From Megamerina dolium (lineage: Eukaryota; Arthropoda; Insecta; Diptera; Megamerinidae), in assembly GCA_963854835.1 (NCBI GenBank), contig OY978526.1:580001-644000 (forward strand): a stretch of 64,000 nt of DNA, given 5' to 3'. This document shows positions 20,504 to 33,295 of the stretch, piece by piece; the first letter of the stretch is position 1; every line of letters begins with the position of its first letter. The translations under genes were made by a program, and so were the position numbers. A model generated the notes under the pieces. It searched no databases. It was not told the DNA's origin and saw only the letters and a program-made list of their open reading frames with translations.

Positions 20504-22885
20504 ATGGAGGAGGTTAAAAGACACAAGCCCACCGATTTCATTGGACTTCATGCAGCTTTCACTGTAAGAATGTTGTATTGGTTATGGAAAATGTTACATA
20601 CCGGTTAAAATTCATATAATTTTAGAAAGCATTGGAAGAGGCATTTGAAAAACAAGACGCACAATTATTGAGACAAGTATACGAGTGCTTTGTGTTCAAC
20701 ACCGATCATGATAAGAAATCTCCAATGGACCAAGCATTTCGCGAATTGCTTCTTTTTAAGCTCAGTGACGATGTTGAGCGCGTTGGAGCATTGGTGCGTC
20801 TTTCAGTAGAAGCGGTGCGTTCTGAAATTGTTTCAGTTACTATACCTGTCGTCCTCTTGGGAGATATTTTTGATGCGGTGACCCTGAACAAATGTGAAAG
20901 AATTTTTAGTTTTGTTGAGGAAATGGTGGAGGTGTGGAAAGAAGAGATATTTTTTTCTTCGTGTAAAAACAATATCCTTCGCATGTGTAACGATTTATTG
21001 CGCAGATTATCTCGCGCACAAAATACTGTATTTTGCGGTCGTATTTTACTCTTCCTCTCCAAATTTTTTCCTTTCTCTGAGCGCTCTGGACTCAACATTG
21101 TCTCAGAATTCAACCTTGATAACGTCACGGAATATGGTGTTGATAACAAAGATCTCGATGATGCTCTAGAGGATACTGTAGAAGATATTCCCATTAAAAT
21201 TGATTACAACCTCTATTGCAAGTTTTGGTCATTACAGGACTTTTTTCGTAACCCCAATCAATGTTACAGCAAAGCACAATGGAAGATGTTTCAACTAGTT
21301 AGTAATTTCCTATTGCAAATGTATTATGAATATATATTCTATTTTCTCACAAAAGCATGCCGGCACTATTTTACAAGCCTTCGCAAGTTTTAAGTTAGAG
21401 GAACCACGGCTGAGCAGCGTGACCAAAAAAAATAATTCAACAGACTTTGATGATATATACAATATAAAAATGGACGTGGACGAAGAAACGGAGACGCAAA
21501 TAAAGGCAGAGGTCGAGGAAAGCATTCGAAAATCTGAGCACTTCTTTGCCAAATTTCTAACCAACCCAAAACTGTTGGCGCTTCAGCTTTCGGATTCCAA
21601 TTTCCGACGTTCAGTACTTGTCCAGTTTCTTATACTGTTTCAGTATTTACAGCTCACAGTTAAATTTAAAACGTAATTATGGAACTGTGTATAACTGTAA
21701 TTCTTATTCAAATAAATAATTTCATATTAGTGACTCAAATCAACTCACGACTGCGCAATCAGATTTTATTAAGGACACCGAAACGAAGGTTAATCAATTG
21801 CTTGAGGAAACTCCACCAAACGGTAAACGATTTGCTCGTACTGTGCAACATATGTTGGACCGTGAGCAAATGTGGAACAATTGGAAAAATGATGGTTGCA
21901 AAGAATTCAAGAAACCAGACGAACCGTTGGATTTAGACACAACTACCGCTGGGATGAATACCGCTACTAAAGTGCCTTCAGCGAAACGAGCGAAACGGAC
22001 GTTGGGGGAATGTTTGTGTGAAGCCAATCGGAGTGGCAAATTTTTCTTGGGCAAGTATGTTTGAACAAATTTGCATAATACTTATGAGCAGAATTAAATA
22101 GAACATTTGTTCGTAGTGATGTACTCACACGTCTCTGGAATTATTCGCCTGATAATTTACAAGCATGTAAAAGTGAGGAACGAAACTTTTTACCACAAGT
22201 AGAGACATACTTGGAAAATCCACGTGAAAAGAGTGATCCATCTTTTGAATGGCGTGCTTTACGCTTGCTTGCGCGCCAATCTCCACACTTTTTTACCTTT
22301 TTCAATTCGTCGTCATATAAGATTTCAGATTACTTGGAAAGTGTTCGCAAGAAAATAGCTAGAGACAGGTTGGAAAATGTGGCGAAGACCGTCGTCGGAG
22401 TTACACTTGATAACGGTCCACCTGAAAACAGCAGCAGCAGTGCAACAGACACAAACAATGAGCAAGAGTCTGCAATGGCAATACAAGAGCAAGAAGCAGA
22501 AGCGGAGGCGGATCTTGAGGAAGTTGACGATGATCAGGCTGATTTAGAAAAAGCTGACGATGATCGCAATACTCACGAAAAGCCTATGACAGCTTCACGT
22601 GAGCATATTGAAGAAATCGCGCCACTGATAGGCGAAGACTGGAAAAGGTTGGGTAAAAAGCTTGGATACACGGCCGATGAGTTGCTTTACTTCGAGACTG
22701 AGCACACAGAACGTGACGGCGGTTGCATAGGTATGCTCTTGAATTGGTTCGCAGATGATGACGATGCCAGTTTAGATAATTGGGCATACATGCTAGAAGG
22801 TCTTGAGATGAATATAGCAGCAAAAGCTATCAAAACTCTAATTGAAAGGTTATCGTTGAATCAAACTGAAATATTATCAGACTAA
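20504..22885 (+). CDS. Hpr1: THO complex subunit 1 (THOC1/Hpr1)
   Basis: Five exons: 20504-20563, 20626-21297, 21356-21672, 21731-22054 and 22117-22885; all junctions are GT-AG and keep frame, giving about 713 residues. THOC1 is a core THO/TREX subunit that couples transcription to mRNP packaging and nuclear export. The protein shows the conserved THOC1 core, with QLSDSNFRRSVLVQFLILFQ (near residue 320), GKRFARTVQHML, WNNWKNDGC, LTRLWNYSPDN and EWRALRLLARQSPHFF. An acidic Glu/Asp-rich linker (residues ~550-600) follows, and then a C-terminal death domain (EEIAPLIGEDWKRLGKKLGY ... NWAYMLEGLE). The start ATG (MEEVKRHKPTDF) was chosen because exon 2 is open at its acceptor (KALEEAFEKQD) and the first exon ends in frame at a GTAAGA donor. 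Polyadenylation hexamer AATAAA lies at 23104-23109. The length is close to the Drosophila protein (about 700). It looks functional. The upstream region is occupied by inverted TIR elements. Confidence 0.95.
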
Positions 22886-23103
22886 AGAGTAATATAGATA
22901 TGTCATATTTTCAGTATATTAACTGGTTTTAATTCATTCTGGTTGACAGGTAGCTACAAATAAGATTTAGCTAAGGGTTGTGTGAATCGATAGCAAAGTT
23001 CTATGGGGAAAGATGTGGAATATTTTTCGTGGTGTGAAAATTGTTGGAATTTACTGTGAAATGAAATATTTATTGACAACAGTAAATTTTTGAAAATTGC
23101 AAA

Positions 23104-23109
23104 AATAAA
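23104..23109 (+). promoter_or_regulatory. Probable polyadenylation signal of Hpr1
   Basis: AATAAA about 220 bp after the Hpr1 stop codon, the first good hexamer in an AT-rich 3' flank. Confidence 0.45.
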
Positions 23110-23119
23110 TAATAATGTA

Positions 23120-23980
23120 ATGTAATAATTGTCAATTCAATTCAATCAGTCTTCAGTACATTTGAACTGCCTTTTAAGCAAGTAATTCACTTTATATAAT
23201 ATAAAATCTTACATTATAGAAAAACGAACTCTAGTCCAACTTAGAATTAGACATCCTGTTTTATTTTTTCATCATCGCATTCCACTGCGTTTTCAAGCCA
23301 CAGCATTCTTTTCAGATCCCAATTGCATTTGGAGTTCGGCAGCGATTAAAAGTCAAAATCTGTATTTAAAATATTTGTTTAACTTACTTCCAGCCATCGT
23401 TACTATTAGCATTTTTGCCTATGATCCATGCTCCCCTTTTGTATCCGAATGCGGCGCTCTTCGTTGCTTCCAGTAGAGGCAAATTTAAGTTTTTGGAAAA
23501 TATTTGCAATTAACTGAAATACAAAATAAATACCTTCAAGTCGTGTACTTTTTTTACCTTTTTTTTTGTGGTGCTTCATTCTGCAACGTTTTATTATTTT
23601 ACCTTAGTAAATTTGTTGCTAAAACTATATACACCTACACATATATGTTTATATTTTCTATTTCACTAGCCTTATGTGCTAGCGAAATTTTATTCACCTC
23701 ATAACTGACAAAATTTTACTCGCATCGTACTTCCTGCCTATTCACACAGCTTCCAAAGAATGGACGGGTATATGTACCGGAAGCACTCTACCAAGGTTTA
23801 CACAACATAGTAGAATACGGAAATGCTTTATACGGGAACAAAACAAACCATTTCCGTATTCTTGCTGCTACAATAACCGATTCACACACGCTCTAAGTAT
23901 GCATTAAAAAAATTTCATAATTAAATCTTAAAACAGCAATATCAACAGGACCACCGACAAATAAAATTAAATTTTACCAT
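23120..23980. other. Convergent intergenic region between Hpr1 and the ZC2HC1 gene
   Basis: AT-rich sequence without a supported gene or repeat. A 66-codon frame at 23504-23704 (+) is hydrophobic and AT-driven. Confidence 0.4.
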
Positions 23981-23982
23981 AA

Positions 23983-23988
23983 TTTATT
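23983..23988 (-). promoter_or_regulatory. Possible polyadenylation signal of the ZC2HC1 gene
   Basis: AATAAA-type hexamer on the minus strand (TTTATT on plus reads AATAAA), about 120 bp past the stop at 24109. Confidence 0.35.
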
Positions 23989-24108
23989 AGTGTAATGTAT
24001 TTTAAAATGTTGAAAAATCATGATACGTAGTAATTTATCACATGTTCAGACAGTTAGTAAGCAGAGAAATTTTCAATTAAGGGAATGTTAATAGAGATGA
24101 AAAATTAT

Positions 24109-26321
24109 TCATCTTCTCCTTTGTGGAGCTGCACCAGGTTTGGGTTTATTGTGCAGCATGTTGGCACATTTAGGTATATGGCGTTCGGCCGCAGACTGAT
24201 TAAAACGGCGTAGACAATGGGGACACTGGATGTAGTCTGGATTTTCAGATGGCGGCGGTGGTGGTAAGTCGCTCAATTTGCCACCTTTGGCTAAATGTGC
24301 TTGAACCTGTTTTGCAGCGCGTATAGCTGCTATAAATTCTTCATGTTTCTGACGCCAATTATTCTTTTTTATCCCTATACTTGTGGGCGGAACTCCTGTT
24401 GAGTTCGTATACGCAGTGGCCGCTTTTGGCATTCCCACGCTTGCAGTAATACTACTACGAGAAACCATTGGCTTCTTCAGGAACTTTTCCGCTTCGGTCC
24501 CTTTGACACGATGTTTGGCTGCGTCGAATATCTTCCGTTTAGTTTTTGCCATTCTTTCACAAACTTGCGAGTGCTTTGGCAGGCGTTCCTCATTAAAATT
24601 GCGTCCACAGAATTTACACGTTGCCATTCCTGGCGGTGGCGCTACCATCCTTAGTGGTGGTTTGAGACCCTGACAAACGAACCATGAACTTTTATTAAAA
24701 AATGTCCAATCCTAAATAAAATATAACCATCCTTACCGTATTGTTAGCAGACATTTTTCCCGCAGATGTTTTTGTTGCGTTCTATAACAAGAAAATAAAT
24801 AAAAATTTACATTTATATCAAATAATTTTTCGTTGAGATGAAATTAAATATCAATAATCTACCTTGACTGGAGATAGTTTTGCGGCGGGGTTGAGCTTTG
24901 TCCCTACCTTGTAAACACTACGAAAGGGAGAAGTTGTAGTTTGACGATTCTTTATTATTGATGGCATTTTTTTGGTGACCACAGGGTTCAGTTTGATGCT
25001 CTGCGTTTCTGCAGCTTTGGTTCTCGAACGAAGCTCAGAGCTATTGTTTTGAAAATCGCCGATACAATTTAATCCCGCTTCGTCCAAACTCATTGAAGAT
25101 AACTCTTTTGGAAGCGTTTTTGCATAATCTACTTCGTCAGACTCACAAGAATTCTCATTCCATTGATCAAATGTTACACTTCCATTAGTGGAAATTTTTT
25201 CCTTGATATCACTGCTGTTTTTGGTTGTAGTTCGTTCCCTTACCGTCGTCCGCTTCCCAGCTGTATGTGATTGGTCTGCTTTACTTGTTAAGAGCATATC
25301 ACCACCACTACCACAGAGTCCTCTACTCTTATTAAATGTAGTCGCACTTGAAGATGATACCACTGTTGTTGAAATGGGCTTCAAAGGATTGCTGCGATCT
25401 ATGCCGACTCCACGTCTCCTTTCAAAAAACATTTGTCGCACCTTAAATATATAATTTTTAAAACCAAATAAAATGTATTGCAAATGGCTCATTTCCAAAA
25501 CGTCTATTGCAAAGAAAGTGTACGAAGTCCACATTGCTATCACCAAGTTAATCATAAAGTCTGTTAATGTAGTTCCATTTACTATTTTACTCCGTTTATA
25601 TTACTTGTGAGAGGCGTTTTGGAACATATTTTGTACATATTTTTTCAGCTTGGCAATATGGAATTTGCATTTTAGAAAGAATAGTATTCCTTGCTTTGCA
25701 ATTGACATTTTGGAAGTCAGTCACAATTCTAATTGCAGCTTACTTTTCCGTTACCAGCTGTTTTTAACGCCGTTGTTGTTTTATCTATTGCAGTGACATT
25801 TTGTTTTCCACCTGTTAATTCCATCTTACGATGTTCGCGATCCTGAATTTGCCTCTGTTGGAAACGCATCTGTAAAACAAAGTAATTATTTGCCAAAATC
25901 AAATAAATTAATAACGCTATAAAACATAATGATTTTAGACATTTGCTCAAACGAATTACTATTGGTGTTCTTCGTGTTGTAAATTGAGTCATTACTCAAT
26001 TGAGTAATACAACCAACTTACGTGTGGCTCCGCCGTCAGCCGTTAAAAAGAAAAACAGTAAACAAACTACATTGAAAAGTTAAAGCACACAAAATTAGTT
26101 ATGCCGTCTTCGTCCTTCGTCTCTAAGGCTCGTCCTATAGCTCAGTAACTTAAATAATAAAATAAACTTACATCAAGAGAAGAAGCAAAATTACTGGGCG
26201 GCAAATGACGCAACGCTTCCATTAATCTACGTCCTGCCCAAGACTCATTCAATTTGAGCGGCACCAATTCATTGTGATTCTGCACCTGTTCTTTTTCTGG
26301 GCCTATTTCAGCTTTGCTCAT
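24109..26321 (-). CDS. Zinc finger C2HC domain-containing protein 1 (ZC2HC1/FAM164-like)
   Basis: Five phase-0 exons on the minus strand: 26321-26172, 25869-25744, 25441-24863, 24781-24737 and 24669-24109, all with GT-AG borders, giving about 486 residues. The last exon carries two C2HC fingers: CKFCGRNFNEERLPKHSQVC and CPHCLRRFNQSAAERHIPKC, each C-x2-C-x12-H-x3/4-C, separated by a basic, Ala-rich linker with NNWRQKHEEFIAAIRAAKQV, the conserved signature between the fingers in this family. A proline run (LSDLPPPPPSEN) precedes finger 2. The N-terminus includes WAGRRLMEALRHLPPSNF and a coiled RFQQRQIQDREHRKMELTGG stretch; exon 3 is Ser/Thr-rich and poorly conserved-looking. The molecular role of the family is not established; zinc binding is inferred from motif. 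The start ATG (MSKAEIGPEKEQ) is the first in an otherwise open exon; the upstream in-frame codon TTG was not used. It is convergent with Hpr1. Confidence 0.9.
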
Positions 26322-26553
26322 ACTTAACAAATTCTACCAATTTCTCTTTTGTGCTTTGTACGCCAAAAAAAGCAAATGGCCAAGAATGCTTAAACAACAA
26401 ATTCTATACAATGTAAATAATTTTGTTATTCTTTAGACATAGTCGTATTGCCGAAAAGGTAGAAATCAACTATTCTCAGCTTAATGTTTATTTTTCATCA
26501 GTGTTACCCATTCGATGTTTATGCCATAAATGCTTATATTTTTATTGTTCTTA

Positions 26554-27554
26554 TGCCGTGGTTATATTACCAATCAATTGAATGCTAATCAAAAAAATTG
26601 TTGTTGGTTTCAATACAAAATGAAAAATGAATTCGATAAATATGACAATCGGTTCTGATTGCTGTTCTAGACACCAATCAGACCAATTTCACCAGTGTGA
26701 AATTGGTTAAAATTAAATTAAAAAATCAATTTTATACAGAAAAAAGAAAATGTGAAAAAAAAAATATTTCTAAATAATGCAGCATTTCTTTACGAGTATT
26801 GGGTACATACATGTTTATTATGTTGACAACTGTGAAGGATTATTAAATTTTAAACATTAATTATATAAATTCCCTTTAAAGAAAGCTATTCACGTTTATT
26901 TTATATTCTGAGTATGTGCTGATTGAGAGAATTTTCTCGTAAAGCAAAGAAATTCTATAACTTTAAACTTACTATTTTATTTGGAAATTGTGTTTTCGTA
27001 TAGCATACCTGAAGAACTGAAGGACTTATTACTCTGCTGCAAATTAGTGAACGCTTGTGTAATACAAGAAATCCAAGTTATTCTAATCGGGTAAAACGGC
27101 AACAGGCCCTAGGTGCTATGCAACAGCAATTGTCTAAAATTGCTAGCAATATAGCAAAACATGTTATCCGAGCAAAATTTCAGTCCTTTGAAGCCAATAT
27201 AGAAAGAGTTGACAACTATTGAGCTGTCGGTATTGCATTTCCAACTGGCGTTTCCCTTTTTTTGATATCCATTTTAATGAGCCGCAGGATGTCCGATAAT
27301 TTCGCATCGCTCATCCTTATGTAATTTCAGGAATGTAAAAGAGCCGTTTGTACATCGTTTTTTTCACAATTATTTTTGCCGATTTTGCAGTACACTTCTT
27401 GATTATCGTTCCAAAAACACATTCTCAGCATATATGGTTGCTGTTTTGATCAAATCATTCAGCGCGGTATCCATTATGAAATCAATTGAAATTGGTGAAA
27501 CGGAAAATGAACGCCCTGATTGGCGTTCAATTGATTGGTAATATAACCACGGCA
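26554..27554 (-). mobile_element. TIR element with TTA target duplication (PIF/Harbinger-like)
   Basis: 29-bp terminal inverted repeats (TGCCGTGGTTATATTACCAA... at 26554-26582, complement at 27526-27554) are flanked by TTA on both sides (26551-26553, 27555-27557). The three-base TTA duplication is typical of PIF/Harbinger elements. On the minus strand a broken coding remnant is visible, with LSDILRLIKMDIKKRETPVG and a frame ending IMDTALNDLIKTATIYAENV. No intact transposase remains. The superfamily is inferred from duplication and length (1001 bp). Confidence 0.65.
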
Positions 27555-27746
27555 TTAGAAATTTTTGTGTATTCCAACGATTAATCACACAAAATATTGT
27601 TACGTTTTTATTTTGTGAACGCTTAATTCTATTTGAATCAACCCTATGCGATCACTGGATGCTGTCAATAATAATTGCAACACTTATTTTGTACAACTAT
27701 ATACAACCACAATTTATTTAATTAACTCTATTTAATCAACTATTTA

Positions 27747-29332
27747 ATCAACCCCAATTACAGATGATGGTGTTGATGTTCCACCACCCGACTATGACGA
27801 GGATGAAACGGCCATTTTAAGGCTGAAGAACAACAAAGCTGCAGGTGCTGATGGCCTGCCTGCCGAGTTGTTTAAGACCGGAGGCGATAAGCTGCTCACC
27901 CGCATGCACCAGCTCATAAGCAGAATATGGTCGGATGAAAGCATGCCTGATGATTGGAGGCTCAGTGTTCTCTGTCCTGTACATAAAAAAGGAGACCCCA
28001 CAATTTGCGCCAACTACCGTGGAATAAGTCTCCTGAGCATCGCATACAAGGTTCTATCGAGCGTACTGTGTGAAAGGTTGAAGCCTATGCTCAGCAACCT
28101 GATTGGACCGTATCAGTGTGGCTTCAGACCTGGTAAATCCACCATCGACCAGATTTTCACACTGCGCCAAATCCTGGAGAAGACCCAAGAAAAACATACC
28201 GACACACACCACCTATTTGTTGATTATAAAGCCGCTTTCGACAGTCCGGTAAGGGATTACCTCTACGCAACAATGTCTGAGTTCGGTATTCCTGCAAAGC
28301 TCATTCGACTTTGTAGAATAACACTGCATAACTCCCGTTGCGCAGTGAAAATTGGGAAGGACCTCTCCGCACCGTTTAATACCTAACGGGGTTTCAGACA
28401 AGGTGATTCGTTATCGTGCGACTTCTTCAATCTTATTATGGAGAAAATAATACGAGCTGCTGATCTACGACGTAATGGCACTATCTTCAACAAAGGTGTC
28501 ATGCTGTTAGCGTATGCCGACAATATTGACATAATCGGCATGAACACGCGAGCAGTCAGTGCAGCATTCTCAGAGTTGGAAAGAGAGTCGCGTCGGATGG
28601 GTCTCACGGTGAACGAGGGCAAGACGAAGTACTTAGTGTCAACAAACAAAGAGTCCCGGCGTCTTGGACAGCACGTCACTGTTGACAACTACGCTTTTGA
28701 AGTAGTAAGGGACTTTGTCTATCTTGGAACCAGCATTAACAGCATTAACGTCAGCTTGGAGATCATGCGTAGGATAGCTCTTGCTAACAGGTGTTACTTT
28801 GGGCTGAGTAAGCAATTGAGAAGTCGAGCCCTATCTCGAAGAACGAAAACTATACGCTACAAGTCTCTCATCATGCCTGTCCTAACATATGGCCCTGAAT
28901 CCTGGACAATCTCCACCTCGGATGAGCGAATGCTTGGAGTTTTCGAGAGAAAAGTCCTAAGCAAGATCTTTGGACCTATTTGCGTTGGTGGCGAGTACCG
29001 AATAAGGTACAACCATGAGCTGTACGAGCTGTATGCCGATATTGACATAGTAAAGCGCATCAAAATCCAGCGGCTGCGCTGGCTAGGTCATGTCGAGCGA
29101 ATGGAAGAACACGCTCCAGCTAAGAAGGTGTTATATTCGGAACCCGCTGGAGGACGGCGCAAAAGAGGAAGACCAAACCTCCGGTGGAAAGACCAAGTAC
29201 TGGAGAACCTGATGGTGCTTGGAATTTCTAACTGGCGCCAGCTAGCGAAGAACAGAGATGGCTGGCGAAGCATGTTATTTTCGGCCTAAATCGATATTCG
29301 GTTGTTATGGTCACATAAGTAAGTAAAGTAAG
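27747..29332 (+). mobile_element. RTE-like non-LTR retrotransposon, 5'-truncated, inserted in the LTR
   Basis: A 14-bp target duplication, TAATCAACTATTTA, at 27733-27746 and 29333-29346 brackets the insertion within the gypsy LTR. The 3' end carries the same GTAA/TAAG microsatellite tail (CATAAGTAAGTAAAGTAAG) as the 9.1-kb copy. The coding part is the most complete in the window for this family (see the reverse transcriptase entry). The endonuclease half is missing here but is present in the 61.6-63.2 kb fragment. Confidence 0.9.
27750..29289 (+). pseudogene. Reverse transcriptase of the RTE-like element
   Basis: Frames 27868-28386 and 28438-29289 together encode the whole reverse transcriptase of an insect RTE-like element. 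Visible in order are NNKAAGADGLPAELFK, PVHKKGDP, NYRGISLLSIAYKVLSSVL, YQCGFRPGKSTIDQIFTLRQ, LFVDYKAAFD, a GFRQGD box, YADNIDIIG, GMNTRAVSAAF and a tail ending RGRPNLRWKDQVLENLMVLG and NWRQLAKNRDGWRSM. The catalytic FADD box is altered to YADN, and a TAA stop at 28384-28386 interrupts just before GFRQGD. It is inactive as written. There is no endonuclease because of 5' truncation. Confidence 0.88.
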
Positions 29333-29603
29333 TAATCAACTATTTACAATCACTCTTTAATTTAACTTGCTATCGTATGAAGTTACCTCAATCATTTGAT
29401 GGTGTTATGTTGCCTCTATATCTTATGTTGGCCCTATTCATACTCTGTGGCAACACTCCAGAATCTTCCTTTATCGTATTCGAGTTTCTTTTCTTTCTTC
29501 TCTTGTTGGCTTACTATAGTTATCGCCTATTCATTTTTTGTTGACATTCGTTTCGATGATACCATTATTAGTGATATACACAACAACCATCGATACTCGT
29601 TAC

Positions 29604-32340
29604 ACTGCCCTCCTCTTTCTATGTTTTTATAGATGTGTCGCAAGTCGCTCCAAGTGCACTACCTTAAATTGTGCCCTTTTGTTTCAGGCACGTTGAATGC
29701 GATACACTACGTCATTTATCTTTGCTATAATCTCATATGGTCCTTCCCAATGAGTGTGTAGTTTAGAGAACGACAGGCCTTTCTTTCGTTGTGGATTATG
29801 AAGCATTAGAAGCTCTCCTTCATAGAACCCTTTTGAGTTTGCTTTCAAGTCATACCTGGCCTTCATCTTATCACTTATCATCTGCGACCGCTCTCTGATG
29901 AACTGATGTACTTCATCCAACAGTTCTCGCTTTTCGTTAGTGTAGTTACCTTCGGTTGATTTCGTTGGTGTTGCGGCTCTAAATTTTAAATCAGCTGGCA
30001 GTCTTAACTCGTTTCTAAAAATTGCCATTGCTGATGTAGTACCTGTCGTATCATGTTGTGCGCATCGATATCCCATGAGGAACATTGGTGTACGTACATC
30101 CCAGTCTTTTTGGTATTTATCTACGACTTTTCTCAGATATTCCTCCAAGGTAAGGTTGAACCGTATGCAAAGGTGTTGTACGTGTCTATACGGCACATCT
30201 CTTGAAATACAACTGAATCGAAATTACGACCTTGGTCCGAGTGTAATCCATCGGCACACCAAAACGAAAAATCCATTGGTTGATGAATACATTTGCAAAT
30301 GTACTAGTTTCGTGATTTGGAATGGGGTATACTACTTCAGGCCATTTACTGAAGTAATCTATAACCACCAGAACATACTTAATCGCTGCGTCGCTTGTTG
30401 GAAATGGTCCAGCTAATTGGAGCACCCACGGTGTATTGGTGCATTTTACCGCGACTTTTCTTAATGGGACCTTTGCACGTTGCTCACACTTCCGAATCCA
30501 CTCAGCAACATGGTCATAACATGCAACCCAATAAAATCGTTTCTTTATTTTCTCGACAGTATTGTGATACTCAGCTGTCACTTCGTTTATTCTTGCCTTG
30601 GGTACCACTAAAAGATCATTAGTAATTTTCCACCTTCACCTTCCCATGCTCGAAATAGACATCCATCTCTCAAATGTAGGCTTTGTCACTGCGCCTAGTA
30701 TGCCTTTGCTATTGGACTCTCATCAGCCATTTCCTGCCAATCTGGTCGTACGCCCTGTTCTTGATATTCCATAATCTTTACGAGATCTGGGTAGTTCCAC
30801 TGATTTTGCACTCGTTCGGTGATCCATGACTCCTCAAGCAAGATATTCGTAAGCTAATTGCTTTCCACTCGAGAATAATGTTTAAATTTAATTTTGCAGG
30901 GACGAAGAGATAAAGCATCCGCGTTGCCATGATGTCCTCCTTTACGATGTTCGATTGTAAAGTCATAACTCTGCAGCCGTTCAACCCAGTGCGCCAATTG
31001 TTCTTCTGGATTTTTAAATTGTAGTAACCACCTTAGCGCTGCGTGTCAGTTCGTAGATGAAATAACTGACCGTACAAGTATTTATGGAAATACTTCACAC
31101 ATCTAAGCAACTCTCTTCGGGTGACGAAGTAGTTTGTTTCTGGCTTTGACAGGATTTAACTATCGAATGCTATCACTTTTTCTTGCCCATCTATGATCTG
31201 GGAGAACACACCACCTATTCCATAGCCACTCGCATCCGTGTCCAACACAAACTTTTGACCAGTTACTGGATACGTTAATACTGGTGCTGAACAGCCTTTT
31301 TCCGCAGTTCGAATGCTTTCTGTTGTTCCTCACCCCACACAAATGGTTTGTTCTTTCGTGTTAGCTTATGCAGACTGCTGGCGATGCTTGCAAACCCAAG
31401 AACAAATCGTCTACACAAGCCTAGGGAGCTTCTCAACTCGTGAAGATTCGCCGGAATAGGCCATTCTTGTACTGCTACTACTTTCTCCTCGTCGGTATGT
31501 ACTCCCTCTGCTGTTACTTTGTGACCAAGATAATTCACTTCTCGCTTGAAGAGTGAACACTTTTTCGGATTCAGTTTCAGCCCTGCTGATTTTATTCGCT
31601 TAAATAATTCTTTCAATTTTTCCAAGCCAAATGGCACCACTGTAAATTGTCATAGACCATCGCCAATACTGTAAGCTGTTTTCTTTGTCCTCTTCACCAA
31701 GTTCCACTTGCCAGTAGGCACGTTGCAAATCCAGAGTTGAGAACCATTTCGCACCAGATAGCGTGTCCAAGGTATCATCGATTCTTGGCAGTAGATAGCT
31801 GTATTTTTTGTGATATCATTTAGTTTTCTGTAATCCACACAGAATCGAGTACATCCAGCTTCCTTCTTTACTAGCACAACTGGTGAACTCCATGGATTCG
31901 CCGATGGTTCAATAATGCCTTGTTTCTGCATATCGGTAATCAGTTTAATGGTTTCGAACTCGTCGCTTGACAGATTAATCAAAGGTGTTAATCTGGTGGT
32001 GTCGTCCAACAGTTTTTCCACTTGCCCATTCTTCCATCTGTGCTTTCAATTCCGCTCTAACAGTTCTTGATCTTCCACTAACGTGGAACCAAGTATGATG
32101 TTTTTCTGATTTATTTCTTTATCCGCTTCCGCTACCCACAACTTTCCCCATCCATCCACATTCATCTGTGCCAAAATTACCGCTTCTGATTTTGCTGGAA
32201 CTTCTTAGCGTTGACATGCTAATATTCGTTTGATGTTTCTACTAGACTTGTAACCGATGTTCAATGGTAACTCGACATTTGCATAGCGTAATATCCGTTG
32301 ATTTAAATCTAAAGTAAATCCATTGTTAATCTTGCGTTCT
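29604..32340 (-). pseudogene. Pol polyprotein of gypsy-type element (copy 2), broken
   Basis: Read right to left on the minus strand: protease and linker remnants (32340-32050), then reverse transcriptase (32021-31650; [30 protein letters not shown]), its later part and RNase H (31640-31000; KCSLFKREVNYLGHKVTAEG, FVWGEEQQKAFELRKKA), then integrase (30608-29684). The integrase has RFYWVACYDHVAEWIRKCEQ, YVLVVIDYFSKWPEV and a C-terminal chromodomain-less tail with ERSQMISDKMKARYD and GPYEIIAKINDVVYRIQ. The order PR-RT-RH-INT is that of Ty3/gypsy elements, nearest the 412/mdg1-type lineage to my eye. The reverse transcriptase lacks the YxDD box in frame; frameshifts and stops separate the domains, so it is inactive. 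Confidence 0.85.
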
Positions 32341-33295
32341 CACAAGAATTCATCGAAAAAATAAAAATAGAGGCATTCATCGACAGAATACAGTACAGAA
32401 TACAAGAAGCCATAATCACATTGTCAAGCTACGACTTACGAATATATTGCCGGAAGAATCCTGGATAATTGAAGATTGGCAAGAAATGGCTAATGAGAGT
32501 ACAATAGCAAAGGCATACTGGGCGCAGTGGCAAAGCCTGCACTTGAGAGATGGATGTCTATTCCGAGTATGGCAAAGTGAAGGTGGAAAAATCACTAATG
32601 ATCTTTTAGTGGTACCCAAGGCAAGAATAAACGAAGTGATAGCTGAGTAACACAATGCTTCCAGTGGAGGGCATTTGGGCATCACCAAAACCGTCCAGAA
32701 AATAAAGAAACGATTTTATTGGGTTGCATGTTATGACCATGTCGCTGAGTGGATTCGGAAGTGTGAGCAACGTGCAAAGGTCCCACTAAGAAAAGCCGCG
32801 GTAAAATGCACCAATACACCGTCGGTGCTCCGACGGTGTATTGAGGGAATTGCTATGGACATAGCTGGACCATTTCCAACAAGCAACGCAGGGAACAAGT
32901 ATGTTCTGGTGGTTATAGATTACTTCAGTAAATGACCTGAAGTATACCCCATTCCAAATCACGAAGCTAGTACATTTGCGGATGTTTTCATCAACCAATA
33001 GATTACTCATTTTGGTGCGCCGATGGAATACTCGGACCAAGGTCGAAATTTCGAATCACTCGTATTTCAAGAGATGTGCCGTATAAACACGTACAAACAC
33101 CTTTCCATACACAATCTGATGGCATGGTAGAACGGTTCAACCGTACCTTGGAGGAATATCTGAGAATAGCCGTAGATAAATATCAAAAAGTCTGGGATGT
33201 ATGTACATATACGTACCAATGTTCCAATGTACGACTATACCAGCAATGGCAATTCGAAATTAATGTCAACAAAAAAGGAATAGGCGATAACTAGA
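32340..33295 (+). pseudogene. Gag scrap and integrase of gypsy-type element (copy 3, plus strand)
   Basis: It begins in a capsid-region scrap at 32344 (EFIEKIKIEAFID, compare 15.95 kb), then passes directly into pol linker and integrase: MANESTIAKAYWAQWQSLHL, ITNDLLVVPKARINEVIAE, a stop, GHLGITKTVQKIKKRFYWVA, EGIAMDIAGPFPTSNAGNKY (first catalytic Asp intact), YVLVVIDYFSK, a stop, FGAPMEYSDQGRNFES (second Asp). The central protease, reverse transcriptase and RNase H are deleted. Stop codons interrupt integrase at least three times. Confidence 0.82.

Noticed and set aside
20706..21194. Long minus-strand ORF of 162 codons opposite Hpr1
   Set aside because: It lies antisense to the well-supported second Hpr1 exon and has no domain; it is a shadow frame.
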